This document shows, piece after piece, positions 34,763-45,127 of a stretch of 64,000 nucleotides of DNA. The notes beneath the pieces are model-generated. The model did not search any database and was not told the origin of the DNA. It saw nothing but the letters and a program-made list of their open reading frames with translations. Location of the stretch: the NCBI RefSeq assembly GCF_024763615.1, contig NC_077222.1, positions 18,662,001-18,726,000 on the forward strand, in the 5' to 3' direction. Source of the DNA: Phlebotomus papatasi. Its lineage: Eukaryota; Arthropoda; Insecta; Diptera; Psychodidae. The first letter of the stretch is position 1; each line of letters begins with the position of its first letter. Position numbers and translations under genes: made by a program.

Positions 34763-36465
34763 TTTTACTGACTACTTTATTTTCTACTAATCAAATTTCA
34801 TTTTCTACTGCTCATTTTAAATTTTTACCTGACCACTTTTTTTACTGATCACTTATTTTTTACTGATCAAATTTTATTTTTTACTGATCAATTTTAATTT
34901 TTTTAATGGCCATTTTTAATTTTTTACTGACCACTTTTTATTTTCTGTTGATAAAATTTTATTTTCTACTGATCAAATTTTATTTTTTACTGCTAAATTT
35001 TAATTTTTTTACTGACCATATTTTATTTTTGACTGATCACTTCCAATTTTTTGCTGATCACTTTTAATTTTTTGCTGATCACTTTTTATTTTTTACTGAC
35101 CACTTTTTATTTTCTACTGACCACATTTGATTTTCTACTGATCAAATTTTATTTTTTACTGCTCAATTTTAATTTTTTTTACTGACCATATTTTATTTTT
35201 CACTGATCACTTTTAATTTTTTGCTGATCACTTTTAATTTTTTGCTGATCACTTTTTATTTTTTACTGACCACTTTTTATTTTCTACTGACCACATTTGA
35301 TTTTCTACTGATCAAATTTTATTTTTTACTGCTCAATTTTAATTTTTTTTACTGACCATATTTTATTTTTCACTGATCACTTTTAATTTTTTGCTGATCA
35401 CTTTTTATTTTTTACTGATCACTTTTTATTTTTTGCTGGCCAATTTTGATTTTCTACTGATTAAATTTTAATTTTTACTAACCAATTTGTATTTTCTACT
35501 GCTAGTTTTTAATTTTTACTGACTAATTTGTATTTTTTACAGACCACTTTTAATTTTTTACTGACCACTTTTAATTTTTTACTGACCACTTTTAAATTTT
35601 TACTGACCACATTTAATTTTTTACTGACCAATTTTTATTTTTTACCGCTCGTTTTTAATTTTTTACTGACCGATTTTTATTTTTTACTGACTACATTTAA
35701 TTTTTCACTGACCTCTTTTAATTTTTTGCTGACCAATTTTTATTTTTTACTGCTCCTTTTTAATTTTTTGCTGACCATTTTTTAATATTTCACTGATCAA
35801 TACGAATATTTCTACTGATCATTTTTAATTTTTTGCTGACCAATTTTTATTTTTTTACTGTTCATTTTTAATTTTTTACTGCTTTTTAATTTTTTTTTTG
35901 CTGCTCATTTTTAATTTTTTACTGACCATATTTTCTTTTTACTGACCATTTTTAATTTTTTGCTGATTAATTTTTAATTTTTTACTGATCAACTCGAATA
36001 TATCTACTGATCAATTCGAAGTTTTTACTGACCAAATTTAACTTTTTACTGACAAAATTTTACTTCTCACTGACAAAATTGAAAAATTTTGCTGATTATT
36101 TCGAATTATTTGCTGATCAAATTTGATTTTATGCTGACCACTAGGGCGTTTCAACTAGGAAAACATTTTTTTGGCACTATTCTCACGGTGCTGTATTTGA
36201 TGAGACAAGAAAGTTTTTCTTCTACGACCATATGATCAGACGCCGTTTAGAGGTGGCTGAACGACCCTCTCTGTAGTGTAAAATCCGGTAAAATCAGAAA
36301 GTTGTTCTACAGAGAGGGTCGTTCAGCTACCTCTAAACAGCGTCTGATCATATGGTCGTAGAAGAAAAACTTTCTTGTCTCATCAAATACAGCACCGTGA
36401 GAATAGTGCCAAAAAATTTTTTTCCTAGTTGAAACGCCCTACTGACCACTTTTTACTGACCATTT
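34763..36465. repeat. Degenerate 21-bp minisatellite with higher-order repeat
   Basis: About 1.4 kb of T-rich units of the type TTTTTACTGACCACTTTTAAT, interrupted by a foldback element at 36144-36439. Within 35011-35520 a higher-order period of 170 bp is visible (ACTGACCATA at 35011, 35181, 35351). The 85-codon frame at 35528-35785 is a translated heptad of this unit, not a gene. Confidence 0.85.
36144..36439. mobile_element. 296-bp near-perfect foldback element inside the minisatellite
   Basis: Arms of about 130 bp (start GGGCGTTTCAACTAGG, inner end ACCCTCTCTGTAG) are almost perfectly complementary and enclose a loop of about 30 bp. TA flanks both ends (36142-36143, 36440-36441). Minisatellite units resume right after it, so it inserted into a pre-existing array. 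Confidence 0.85.
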
Positions 36466-38030
36466 GTTTTTTGCCATGAATAAATTGATTTGAATTTTAT
36501 CTTTATTTATATAAATCTATAAAATTTTGAAAGTGACTTTTATCAACTCTATCTCTGACTATTAATTGATTCATTTGGAGCAGATGATAAATTCTCACGA
36601 TATCCTTCTCACTAATAACACATAATTATCTGTGAATGATAATTCTGAAGGGATTATGACTGTTATTGAGCCTGAAAATCGTATTCAATATCAAAACATC
36701 AAATTTCTCCGCCTTTTATTACGATTAATCTCCAAAATTGCTACATTTGATAAATTGTGTCACGCATTCTTTTTATTGCATGTCTCTCCTCAAATCTTTT
36801 ATTGAATTCTCAAGAACCAGTAAATACACAAAATTGAATTGTTCAATGTGATTGATGCAATTTGATACATTGAAAGCATTTTTCCTTTGACATTTTCCTC
36901 GTTATTTTTTTTTCTTGCTTTCCTGCAATAAATCCTCCAAAGGTTTTATGTTTGAATTCAATTGAAATAAATATTTTACAATGTTGCCTGGTGGATAAAT
37001 CTCTCTCGCGCGCCAAAATTGAATCAAGAATAACTCTAGCAGCTAAAGTGAATTTCCTCCTTGCAAATTGATGCAGCAATTAACACGTGACGCCAACACA
37101 GAGCTTAATATTGATTCTCTCTGGCAAAAGAGAATGCACTGTACACAGGGCTATTCTAAAGCGGCATCTAATGCAATTGAGGGGGAAAAATCACCTCATC
37201 AGCAAATCGCAAAAGAAGTAAAATTATTTCTTTAAAAATATTTTATTGCAAAATCGTTCGACTTTCTGGACTATATAATTTTTTTTATGGTATTTCCCTC
37301 GATATTTCGCTTTTTATCCAACATGAAAATTTTGTAACGGTCTCTGTGAGAGGGAAAAGAAGTTGAGTAACTCATAAAAGTAAGTGCAAAAGATTTTCCA
37401 CTTGGATGACTTATATTTTGTGTTGATTTTCTTATATAGCGATTTTTGAACTTTCTTCACGGGGCTTTATGTGCGTGTTTTATTGAATAATTCAAAAGAG
37501 AGTCACTTCTATTGGGAGTAAAATATAAAATTTTCTGCCCTGTTGTTGATTTTTTCTCTTCAATGTGATAATATCGTGGGGAATTTTTTCGAGCCTCTTC
37601 GGCACCTAATGATAGTATAATTGTTTGATAAAATTTAAAATGCAAATTTTTAGTAGAAGCTACAATGATGCATCAATTTTTTTTTGGCAGAGAAAGTGCT
37701 TTTGGATTGGGGAAAATCCAAGTGCGTGAGATTGCGACCAAAAGAAATGTTTGAATGCCATTAACCTATTATTTTTCTTTTGTTTTTCTCTCTTTTTGTT
37801 GTCGATTCGAAATGTCTGATTAGATTGTAAAATAATTGTTACGAGATATGAAGAGGATTAGTAAAGTGTTTCTAGGGCTTAAACAGCTGAGATGAGTCGC
37901 AGTAGATTAGATAGAAAATAGGAAGTTAATAGGGTGAATAATTCTACGTAATTTCGAAATAGAAAATTTTCGAAAATTCGAAAAATTGTGAATTCGAAAT
38001 AAGCAAAGGATCTCTTTTATCTTGCTGTAA
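36466..38030. other. Unannotated stretch
   Basis: Mostly non-repetitive intronic sequence with no supported exon. Minus-strand frames at 36843-37079 and 37457-37645 carry no recognisable domain and no convincing splice sites. Confidence 0.4.
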
Positions 38031-38790
38031 TTAAATTCAAAATTTGTAAATATTGTTCAATGACATTTTCAAATTTTTGATTTTCGAAATTCGAAAACCT
38101 AATTTGATTCTAATTAAAAATAATCATGCTGGTATTGTCCAATTGTTATTCGCATTCAAAATTGATAAAGATTCTTGGATAAATGATTCTGTGAAATCTT
38201 CAAATTTTTGATTTTCGAAATTCGAAAACTTTATTTGATTCTAATTAAAAATAATCATGGGATTGTCCAATTGTTATTCTTCTCAATTTCTTTTATTCAG
38301 TTTTTAAAATATGTTTTGTTATTCGCATTCAAAATTGATAAAGATTCTTGGATAAATGATTCTGTGAAATCTTCAAATTTTTGATTTTCGAAATTCGAAA
38401 ACTTTATTTGATTCTAATTAAAAATAATCATGGGATTGTCCAATTGTTATTCTTCTCAATTTCTTTTATTCAGTTTTTAAAATATGTTTTGTTATTCGCA
38501 TTCAAAATTGATAAAGATTTTTGGATAAATGATTTTGTGAAATTTTCAAATTTTTGATTTTCGAAATCCAAAAACCTAATTTAATTCTAATTAAAAATAA
38601 TCATGAGATCATCCAATTAGTATTCTACTCATTTTTTTATTCAGTTTTTAAAATATTTTTTGTTATTCGCGTTCAAAATTGATAAAAAATTTTGGATAAA
38701 TGATTCTGTGAAATCTTCAAATTTTTAATTTTTGAAATTCGAAAACTTGATGTGTTTCTAATTAGAAATGATCTTGATACTTGATAATAT
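38031..38790 (+). repeat. Tandem units of about 174 bp
   Basis: TTCAAATTTTTGATTTTCG starts units near 38070, 38200, 38374, 38548 and 38716. The first spacing is shorter (about 131 bp) because one unit lacks the CTTCTCAATTTCTTTTATTC part. The last two units are more diverged. Confidence 0.7.
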
Positions 38791-38897
38791 GATCTTGAAA
38801 AGTAAATTTTAACTTGTTCGGAAATATAAAAAATGATTAACAAATGATTTTTTAAAGCTGAAAATTGTGCTACAAATGCATTTATTCGTCAAGAGTA

Positions 38898-39118
38898 GGG
38901 GAAAGTGCCCAGGCTTCATACGATCCAAAGGCTCAATGTTCGTAATGACTAAATTTTTCCTATGTTTCTGAATAAATGTGACTCCGAAATATATTTTAAA
39001 AACTGGACACTTTCTTTAGTTTTTAAAGTATGGGTGCGAAAATTCACATTTATTGAGAAACAGAAAAAAATTATTCATTACAAAGCTTGAAATCGTACAA
39101 AACATGAGCACTTTCCCC
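38898..39118. mobile_element. GGGGAAAGTG foldback MITE, short copy
   Basis: A 221-bp TA-flanked element with ends GGGGAAAGTGCCCAGGCTTC and GAGCACTTTCCCC. It is a short relative of the 985-bp insertion at 62097-63081. Confidence 0.65.
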
Positions 39119-39764
39119 TATTCTGTTTTTCGAATTCGAAATTATCCTTAAAACTTTTTGAAAATGTCTTCGAAAACATTATATTACAGCAACCGGATTT
39201 TCTTTATTTTAATTCAAATTATTTCTTAAGTTATTAATACCAGTTTTGTTCTCTATTTGATAATAAATATTTAAACAAAAATTCTTTCGAAAAGTATTAA
39301 TAATTTTCCAAGATTTTTCCGAAGAGAATCGACATATAAAAATTATTTTAGGTATTAGGATTAAGTCGTCACTGTCTTTTTTAAATTTTAAATTATCAAT
39401 GAAATTTTCAAATTTTAAATTTTCGAATTTCGAAAACATGAATTGATCTTTATTTGAAATTAGCTGAGGATCTAATTGTCAATTGGAATTTCTTCTCAAA
39501 CATATTTTTATTCATTTATTACAGTATTTTATAATTTGATTTTGAAATTTATGAAATATCTAGAATGATTAATTCCGTGAATTTTTCAAATATTTAATAT
39601 TCGAAATTAGAAAAAAAAAACAGATCTGAACTGGTTCGGAAACGCTAAAGTTGAATAACAAATGATTTTTCCAAAGTTTAAAAATGTGGTATACAGATAC
39701 ATTTATCTAATAAAAAATATTCTGTTTTTTTAAATTCGAAATTATTTTTAAAGTTTTTTTAGTA

Positions 39765-40082
39765 CAGTGCCCGCTTTGTAATCCGGATGATTGGGAGACA
39801 ATATGACAGATGTCCGCTTCGTAATCCGGATGGATTTATTGAATTTGTTCAACGTCTCGAAAATATAATACAAGATTTTTTTGTAGAATTAGTATAAAAG
39901 TTTTAAAGAAAATTAAAAAGACATAATTAATGAATTCTATGCTATTATACCTCATTTATTAAACAAAAACATCACAAGATAATTCATTTTCATTGCTGCA
40001 TACATGACCTCAAAATGATTTTGAACGTAACCGTCGATAACTCGTCCGGATTACGGCGATCCGGATTAGAAAGCGGGCACTG
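39765..40082. mobile_element. CAGTGCCCGCTTTGTAATCC element
   Basis: A 318-bp TA-flanked element with ends CAGTGCCCGCTTTGTAATCC and GATTAGAAAGCGGGCACTG. An internal second CCGCTTCGTAATCCGGAT copy makes subterminal repeats. Pogo/Tigger-like by its CAGT end and TA site. Confidence 0.65.
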
Positions 40083-40336
40083 TATCTTCGAAATTAAATA
40101 TTCGATTAATGAAATAGAATTTTCGCTTTGGGCAATAATAAAGAAAAATAGAAATGTTGAAGGGCTAACGTATTCAAAGGCCGGTCACTTTTCCTTAGTC
40201 ATTTTCGAATTTTTTCAAAGAGAATCGATATAAAAAATTGTGTTAGATTTTAGGATTATCTCGTTAAAAATTTTTTAAATGCTTAATTTTTGATTTCTGA
40301 AATCCAAGAAACTTCTGGAATTCCTAAAAGTCTATA

Positions 40337-40763
40337 GGGTAAGTGTGCCGAATTCCGGCCAGCTTGCAATTTCGGCCACCTTTTTTGTTCCTCGAATTTC
40401 CATTAACTTTTAGATTTTACGTACTCTAGAGATTATACAATGCAAAAGAATAACAAATAATGTAGCTTCGACAAACGAGATGATGTGAAAAAGATATTGG
40501 AAGAATTCCCGAAGGGCAAGGTACTATGAGAATGAAGGTGGCCGAAATAGGGCACCAAAGCTATGTCTATACTTTTATTCGTTTTATAATTTATTAAGAA
40601 TGATTTTAGAGCTAATAAAGACGGTAAACTCTTTACAAGGTTCCAAGCAACACTCTTACAAAAGAAAGAATAAAAAAAATCAATTTGTATTTAAAATATT
40701 ACATTTCAAACTTGAGTCTTTGACGCTTGCATGCAACTATGCCGAAATTTGGCACACTTACCC
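40337..40763. mobile_element. GGGTAAGTGTGCC element, copy 3 with psq-type remnant
   Basis: A 427-bp TA-flanked element with ends GGGTAAGTGTGCCGAATTCC and GAAATTTGGCACACTTACCC. The plus strand near 40468-40535 reads DKRDDVKKILEEFPKGKVL and then a stop, the same decayed helix-turn-helix as in 23066-24114. Confidence 0.7.
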
Positions 40764-40794
40764 TATTTTCAAATACTTTCATTTTTTTTTAAAT

Positions 40795-41228
40795 TTCGAA
40801 ATGAAAACTATTTTCAAAAATTGTTTTCCGGTTAGAAACTTCCGTCTCTAAGAAGTAAATTTGACAATTAAAATATGAGTTTCTAAATAATTTTAATTCT
40901 TTTGAAATATCGTTTTTCGATATGGTACTTTTCGAATTTCAAACTTTTTTTTGTGGAATTTACTGTTTATCAGAGGAAAGAGATAATTCGTCGCTTTTTC
41001 TCTAATATTATTAAGATTTTAATATTTTGAAATATACTAAATTCTGAATATTTTTTGTTCGAAAACTGTTTTCGAAATTCGATAAAATTTATCGAAATAA
41101 AAATTTTTATTTTGCAAAAATTTCGTGATTTATCGATTTTTGAGATTTCGAACTAAGATTTTTCTTTCGAGGATATTTTTCGAAGTATCTTCTACTTTAC
41201 GTAATTTCGAAATCCTTTCGAACTTGAT
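40795..41228 (+). repeat. About 435-bp direct repeat, copy A, TTCGAA-rich
   Basis: This block recurs at 41498-41925, roughly 700 bp downstream (shared GAAATTCGATAAAATTTATC, TTATCGATTTTTGAGATTTC, CGAGGATATTTTTCGAAGTA). TTCGAA and AATTTCGAAATT palindromes are frequent in both copies. Confidence 0.75.
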
Positions 41229-41497
41229 ATTATGCATTAAAAATAAAAAGAAAAGCGAACAGTAGAATTTAAAAGTTTCAAAAGAATTAAAAAAAATAAA
41301 TAAATAAATTTAAATTGTGAAGAATAAGTTATTGAACTGACTTGATTTCTCAATACTTCAAAAACAAAAAGAATTCGAAACAAAAATAGTATTCACTTTC
41401 GAATGTAATTTTAAAAGAAATCGTGGAGTAGAGGAATAAAATTGGTTCACAATGCTGGAAACAAAATTTAATTATTTTGAAATATTTTCGAACTTTT

Positions 41498-41925
41498 TGA
41501 ATTTCGAAATTTCGAAAATTGTTTTCCTGTTAGAAACTTTCATCTTTAAGAAGACAATTTGACAATTACAATTTTTGAACCTTCTAATTAATTTTTATCC
41601 TTTCGAAAGACCATTTTTCGAAATGGTATTATTCGAACATGAAGCTTTTTTGTGGAATTCACCCTGTTTATCAGAGGAAAAAGATAATTCGTTGCTTTTT
41701 CTCTAATATTATTAAGATTTTAATATTTTAAAATATACTAAATTCTGAATTTTTTTGTTCGAACACTTTTTTCGAAATTCGATAAAATTTATCGAAATAA
41801 AAATTTTTATTTTGCAAAAATTTCGTGATTTATCGATTTTTGAGATTTCGAACTAAGATTTTTCTTTCGAGGATATTTTTCGAAGTATCTTCCACTTTTC
41901 GTAATTTCGAAATCCTTTCGAACTT
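41498..41925 (+). repeat. About 435-bp direct repeat, copy B
   Basis: Second copy of the block at 40795-41228, a few percent diverged, with small indels in the TTTTTTTGTGGAATT region. Confidence 0.75.
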
Positions 41926-42024
41926 TTCGCTATTAATTTAAATTACTCAATTTCGTGCTAGATTTTTATTAGAAAAATATTTTCGAAAATTTTTCAATAA
42001 ATTTTTAAAGATGAAAAAGAAATA

Positions 42025-42208
42025 CAGTACGACTCCGATAGAGTCAACATATTTGATTCTTGTGTATCTGCAATATTCTAAGTTATTAATTTTCTCAAGT
42101 TCTTGCTTAACAAATTTAGTTTAAAAGTTCGACATTAAACATGGAATTTTATATTTTTTATCACGGTGTTTAAAATTTTTAGGAGTTGACTCTATCGGAG
42201 TCATACTG
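42025..42208. mobile_element. CAGTACGACTCCGATAGAG MITE
   Basis: A 184-bp TA-flanked inverted-repeat element with ends CAGTACGACTCCGATAGAGT and ACTCTATCGGAGTCATACTG. It is another CAGT-ended pogo/Tigger-like MITE, located in the presumed intron just downstream of the ABHD17 coding exon. Confidence 0.7.
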
Positions 42209-42372
42209 TACTTTTTGACTGTCTCTGTGGTTGAAAAATGCCTTGGAAGAAATATTAGAAACTCCAAGGACAAAAGCATAAGAAACTTGAGTTTCCCTGA
42301 AGGTTTTTCCCTTGAAAATTTCTCTACGGATACTGAACATGCAAAAAGGATGGTGCTTTAAATGAGACTCAC

Positions 42373-42448
42373 CAGCTGCATTTTCGGTGGCTTTGGCGGC
42401 AGTCTTTGGGCTCCTGGCGCCATGGCCAGGAGCTAGGAGTGATTGTCA
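42373..42448 (-). CDS. ABHD17 stop-codon readthrough region (24 codons)
   Basis: After the UGA stop (42448-42446), with C as the next base, the same frame stays open for 24 codons (QSLLAPGHGARSPKTAAKAT and onward) and ends in a strong donor, GCTG|GTGAGT, at 42373/42372. The segment is about 60 percent GC, and GC falls sharply at the donor, as expected of coding sequence. One base (G) is left over, which with the AT at 31222-31221 makes an Asp codon in the tail exon. UGA-C is the leakiest stop context known in animals. The alternative is an ordinary 3'UTR with an intron. Confidence 0.5.
42410..42433 (-). promoter_or_regulatory. RNA hairpin 12 nt downstream of the ABHD17 stop
   Basis: On the mRNA strand a 9-nt arm GCTCCTGGC, a 6-nt loop CATGGC and the perfect complement GCCAGGAGC form a stable hairpin, 7 of 9 pairs being G-C. 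The spacer from the UGA is 12 nt. Structures at about this distance are known to stimulate readthrough in alphaviruses and in fly headcase; that it does so here is inference. Confidence 0.5.
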
Positions 42449-43414
42449 GTTGGCTAACTCCACCGATACAAATTTCTTCAGTCGATCGAGGTATTGATTG
42501 TACAATTCCACATCATTATGCCCAGCACCTTCCACCCAAAGGGGCTCCACTGCCTTGGCGCACTTCTCGTAGATGCCCAGCCCATGCGAGAAGTCAATCA
42601 CCTCATCCTCAGTCCCATGAATTACCAGCACCGGTGACTGTACCTTGGACACTTTGTCGATGCTGGGGAAGACATCGAAGAACCATGTGCGCTTGGTATT
42701 TGGGAATGCTACGCGCATCCCGGACATGAGAGGCGAATGGAGGATCACTGCACCCACTTCGTACCTCGTGGCGATGTCAATAGTGGGCACAGTGCCAATG
42801 CTCTGGCCATAGAGGATGACATTCTCTGGACTGATCCCATAGCGATTCCTGAGAGCATGCCAGGCAGCTTCAATGTCTGCATAGAGATTCTTCTCACTGG
42901 GTCGTCCAGCACTGATGCCATACCCCGAATAGTCGTAGCTGAAGATGTTGCAGTTGATGCGTGTGCCCAGGCCCATGTAGAAACTGCTCATCTGACCCAA
43001 ATCCACGGCATTTCCGTGCGAGAAGAGCAAAGTGTACTTGGCATTTGAGCAGCATTTGATGAAGATGCACGGAATGAGATTACCCCGGGAGGTGCGTGTA
43101 AAAAAACTCTCAACACTCTCCTTATCCCTCTCCCCAAATTGCCATTCTGCCCTGTCCAGATACTGGATCCTGTACTTTGTGCTAGATTCGTCACAAGGGA
43201 CAAACTTGTACGTGGGCTCAGGGGGCAGGAAGGCCAATTTGGCGGCTATCCGGCCCGGAAAGGGCGGACAGCAGAACAGGCAGCACAGTTCGCTGAAGCT
43301 GAAAGCGTCCGAGAAAGTGAACCCAGAGCGCCAAAGGGAGAAAGTGACCACCAGAAGCCCCCCTCAGTTTAACCCAAGATAAATGCCAATTCTACCCTAC
43401 CTCAGTCCGTTCAT
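42446..43414 (-). CDS. ABHD17: ABHD17 alpha/beta-hydrolase, protein depalmitoylase
   Basis: Encodes a serine hydrolase of the ABHD17 family, membrane-bound thioesterases that remove palmitate from proteins such as Ras. Exon 1 is 43414-43401 (MNGL and two bases of Ser), intron 43400-43299 (GTAGGG to TTTCAG, 102 nt), exon 2 43298-42446: 288 residues, normal for the family. The N-terminal cysteine cluster ELCCLFCCPP (Cys10, 11, 14, 15) is the known palmitoylation anchor, followed by GRIAAKLAFLPPEPTY. The catalytic triad is Ser171 (GQSIGT), Asp236 (HGTED) and His265 (GAGHND), aligning with the family's positions. A longer frame starting at 43351 runs through the intron and is a wrong start. The MNGLS start has a good context (CCGCCATGA). 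A CACGTG box lies 23 nt upstream at 43437-43442. Possible readthrough after the stop is described separately. Confidence 0.93.
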
Positions 43415-44112
43415 GGCGGATTCCTGGCCAGAAGCACACGTGACGAGTGATCAGTGGTTAGTGGAGAATGTGTACACAGTGGCTAGAGTGTTAATTTGCT
43501 AGAATATTGTTAGAAAACATTTAAAAGAAGAGAGTCACGACAAAACAACAAATTACACTGTGAATTTTTTTGACAACTTCTACAGACAGGGGGAGCTTTT
43601 CGGCTGAAAACAAAAAACATAACCTACAAAGAATTCGCCGCTAAAACGGCGGGAGATTCAAACTGGAAAAAGCTCTTCAGAAATGCAAATAAAAGAATCT
43701 TAAAATGAATTTTGTTATGAAATAATAAAATATTAAAATAAATTACCTATAGAAAAAACAAATATACAAACAGAAGTTTGCTTTGGCTGCTACAAATATT
43801 CTTATAAAATTCACGGTGTTCAAATTATTTTATTTTATATTTTATGACAGAATTTTTTGTTTCATTAGAATTGATTAAATATTCCGGGTTTGTTGAGAAA
43901 CATGGATCAATCATACAAAAAGCCAAAACTGAAAGATTAAAAATTTAAATTCTCTTATTTTGAGATGCATGAAACGTTGCCATCTAGTGATCAATGAGCA
44001 ATTTACATAATTTTTAAAATTAACTCGCCACTTTTCTCTTAAAAAATGTTTATTAACATTGCCAACAAATAGAGGGCACTGCTACAAAATTTAAAAGTTG
44101 AAGAAAATTTTA
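43415..44112. promoter_or_regulatory. ABHD17 5' flank
   Basis: Upstream of the start codon on the minus strand. It contains a palindromic CACGTG at 43437-43442 and a GCCG/CGGC hairpin near 43633. The transcription start could not be located. Beyond about 43700 it is AT-rich spacer. Confidence 0.35.
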
Positions 44113-44518
44113 ACTGTGTTATCACACTTGCACATTAAAATTTTAATATGTTTCACATTAATTGTCGCTGGTGAGAGTCCAAATGTATAAGTTGTGTGTT
44201 TGAATCATTTTATATTCAAAATTTGGTCTATTTGTTGATAAAAAGGTAGACGTGACCGGCAACATTTGATATAAATTGATTTATAGAATTAATGCGAAAA
44301 ATTAATGCGATTTTCTCTTTAATTTTTTAATGTGAAAAATATTTATGTTTTAGGTAAATTTAAACTTATTTTTACAGGCCAAGTCCACTTCTTTATCAAT
44401 AAATAGAAAAACCCCAAATATTAAGTGACTCAAAGACATAAATAACATATTTGGATGCTCACAAGCGACAATTAATGTGAATCACATTAAAATTTTAATG
44501 TGCAAGTGTGATAACGCC
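44113..44518. mobile_element. Foldback element with GTGTTATCACACTTGCAC ends
   Basis: The arms are GTTATCACACTTGCACATT and AATGTGCAAGTGTGATAAC. Inner palindromic ATTAAAATTTTAAT and CACATTAATTGTCGC blocks are also mirrored. About 406 bp. A fragment of the same family lies at about 49945-50015. Confidence 0.65.
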
Positions 44519-45127
44519 GTAAGACTTGCTGGACTTTCATAAAACATTTTGCTTGCTTATTTTGTTGACCTAAAATTGAATTGGACTAAATTGAATTTAT
44601 TTTTAATATTCAAAAGAAAAAGAAAGTATCAAAAACTGAGTCAGATAGACTGATGGACATAAAACGTTTGAGATAGAAGAATGGGAGAAATGTACATTAT
44701 TATGATTTTTTTTTTAAATTTTCTGGTCCAAAAGGTGAGCTAGAAGGCAGAGCCATAATCCACGAAATTGAAATTGAATCAATTTTCTCAATCATTTTTA
44801 ATGAAATACATTAAAATAATATAATAAATCAACATGTTGAGATTTAAAAAAATATACTTAGATTTTTGAACAGGAAAATATTTTTTTAATTACAGTTTTG
44901 TTATGTTTTTATAATTTTAAAGATTTGCATTTTCAAAGAATTGTGTTTTACTCCATATTAGTTGTTTTAATTTTTTTTTATAATTTGTGTTGAACTTTTA
45001 AAAAATTCAGTGAAACCACTTTAAAAAAATTGTTATGTAGATTTTATCATTATAAAAGAAGATGAAATCACTAATATAGAATGATTTAAGCTTAAAAGCT
45101 TTTTTTTTTTAAAAAAAAACTTATGTA
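44519..45127. other. AT-rich spacer with old repeat fragment
   Basis: Sequence at about 44530-44760 resembles the hairpin units of 11.9-12.8 kb (GGTCCAAAAGGTGAGC end). The rest is low-complexity. No coding evidence. Confidence 0.4.

Noticed and set aside
35528..35785. 85-residue Phe/Leu-rich frame that looks like a membrane protein
   Set aside because: It is the translation of 21-bp minisatellite units, seven residues per unit.
31157..42371. Further coding exons inside the 11-kb intron
   Set aside because: I scanned for frame-matched exons with splice sites and saw only transposons and satellites.
42446..43351. 301-residue frame starting MVTFSLWRSG as the ABHD17 protein
   Set aside because: Its first 18 residues come from the 102-nt intron. 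The spliced MNGLS start matches the family.
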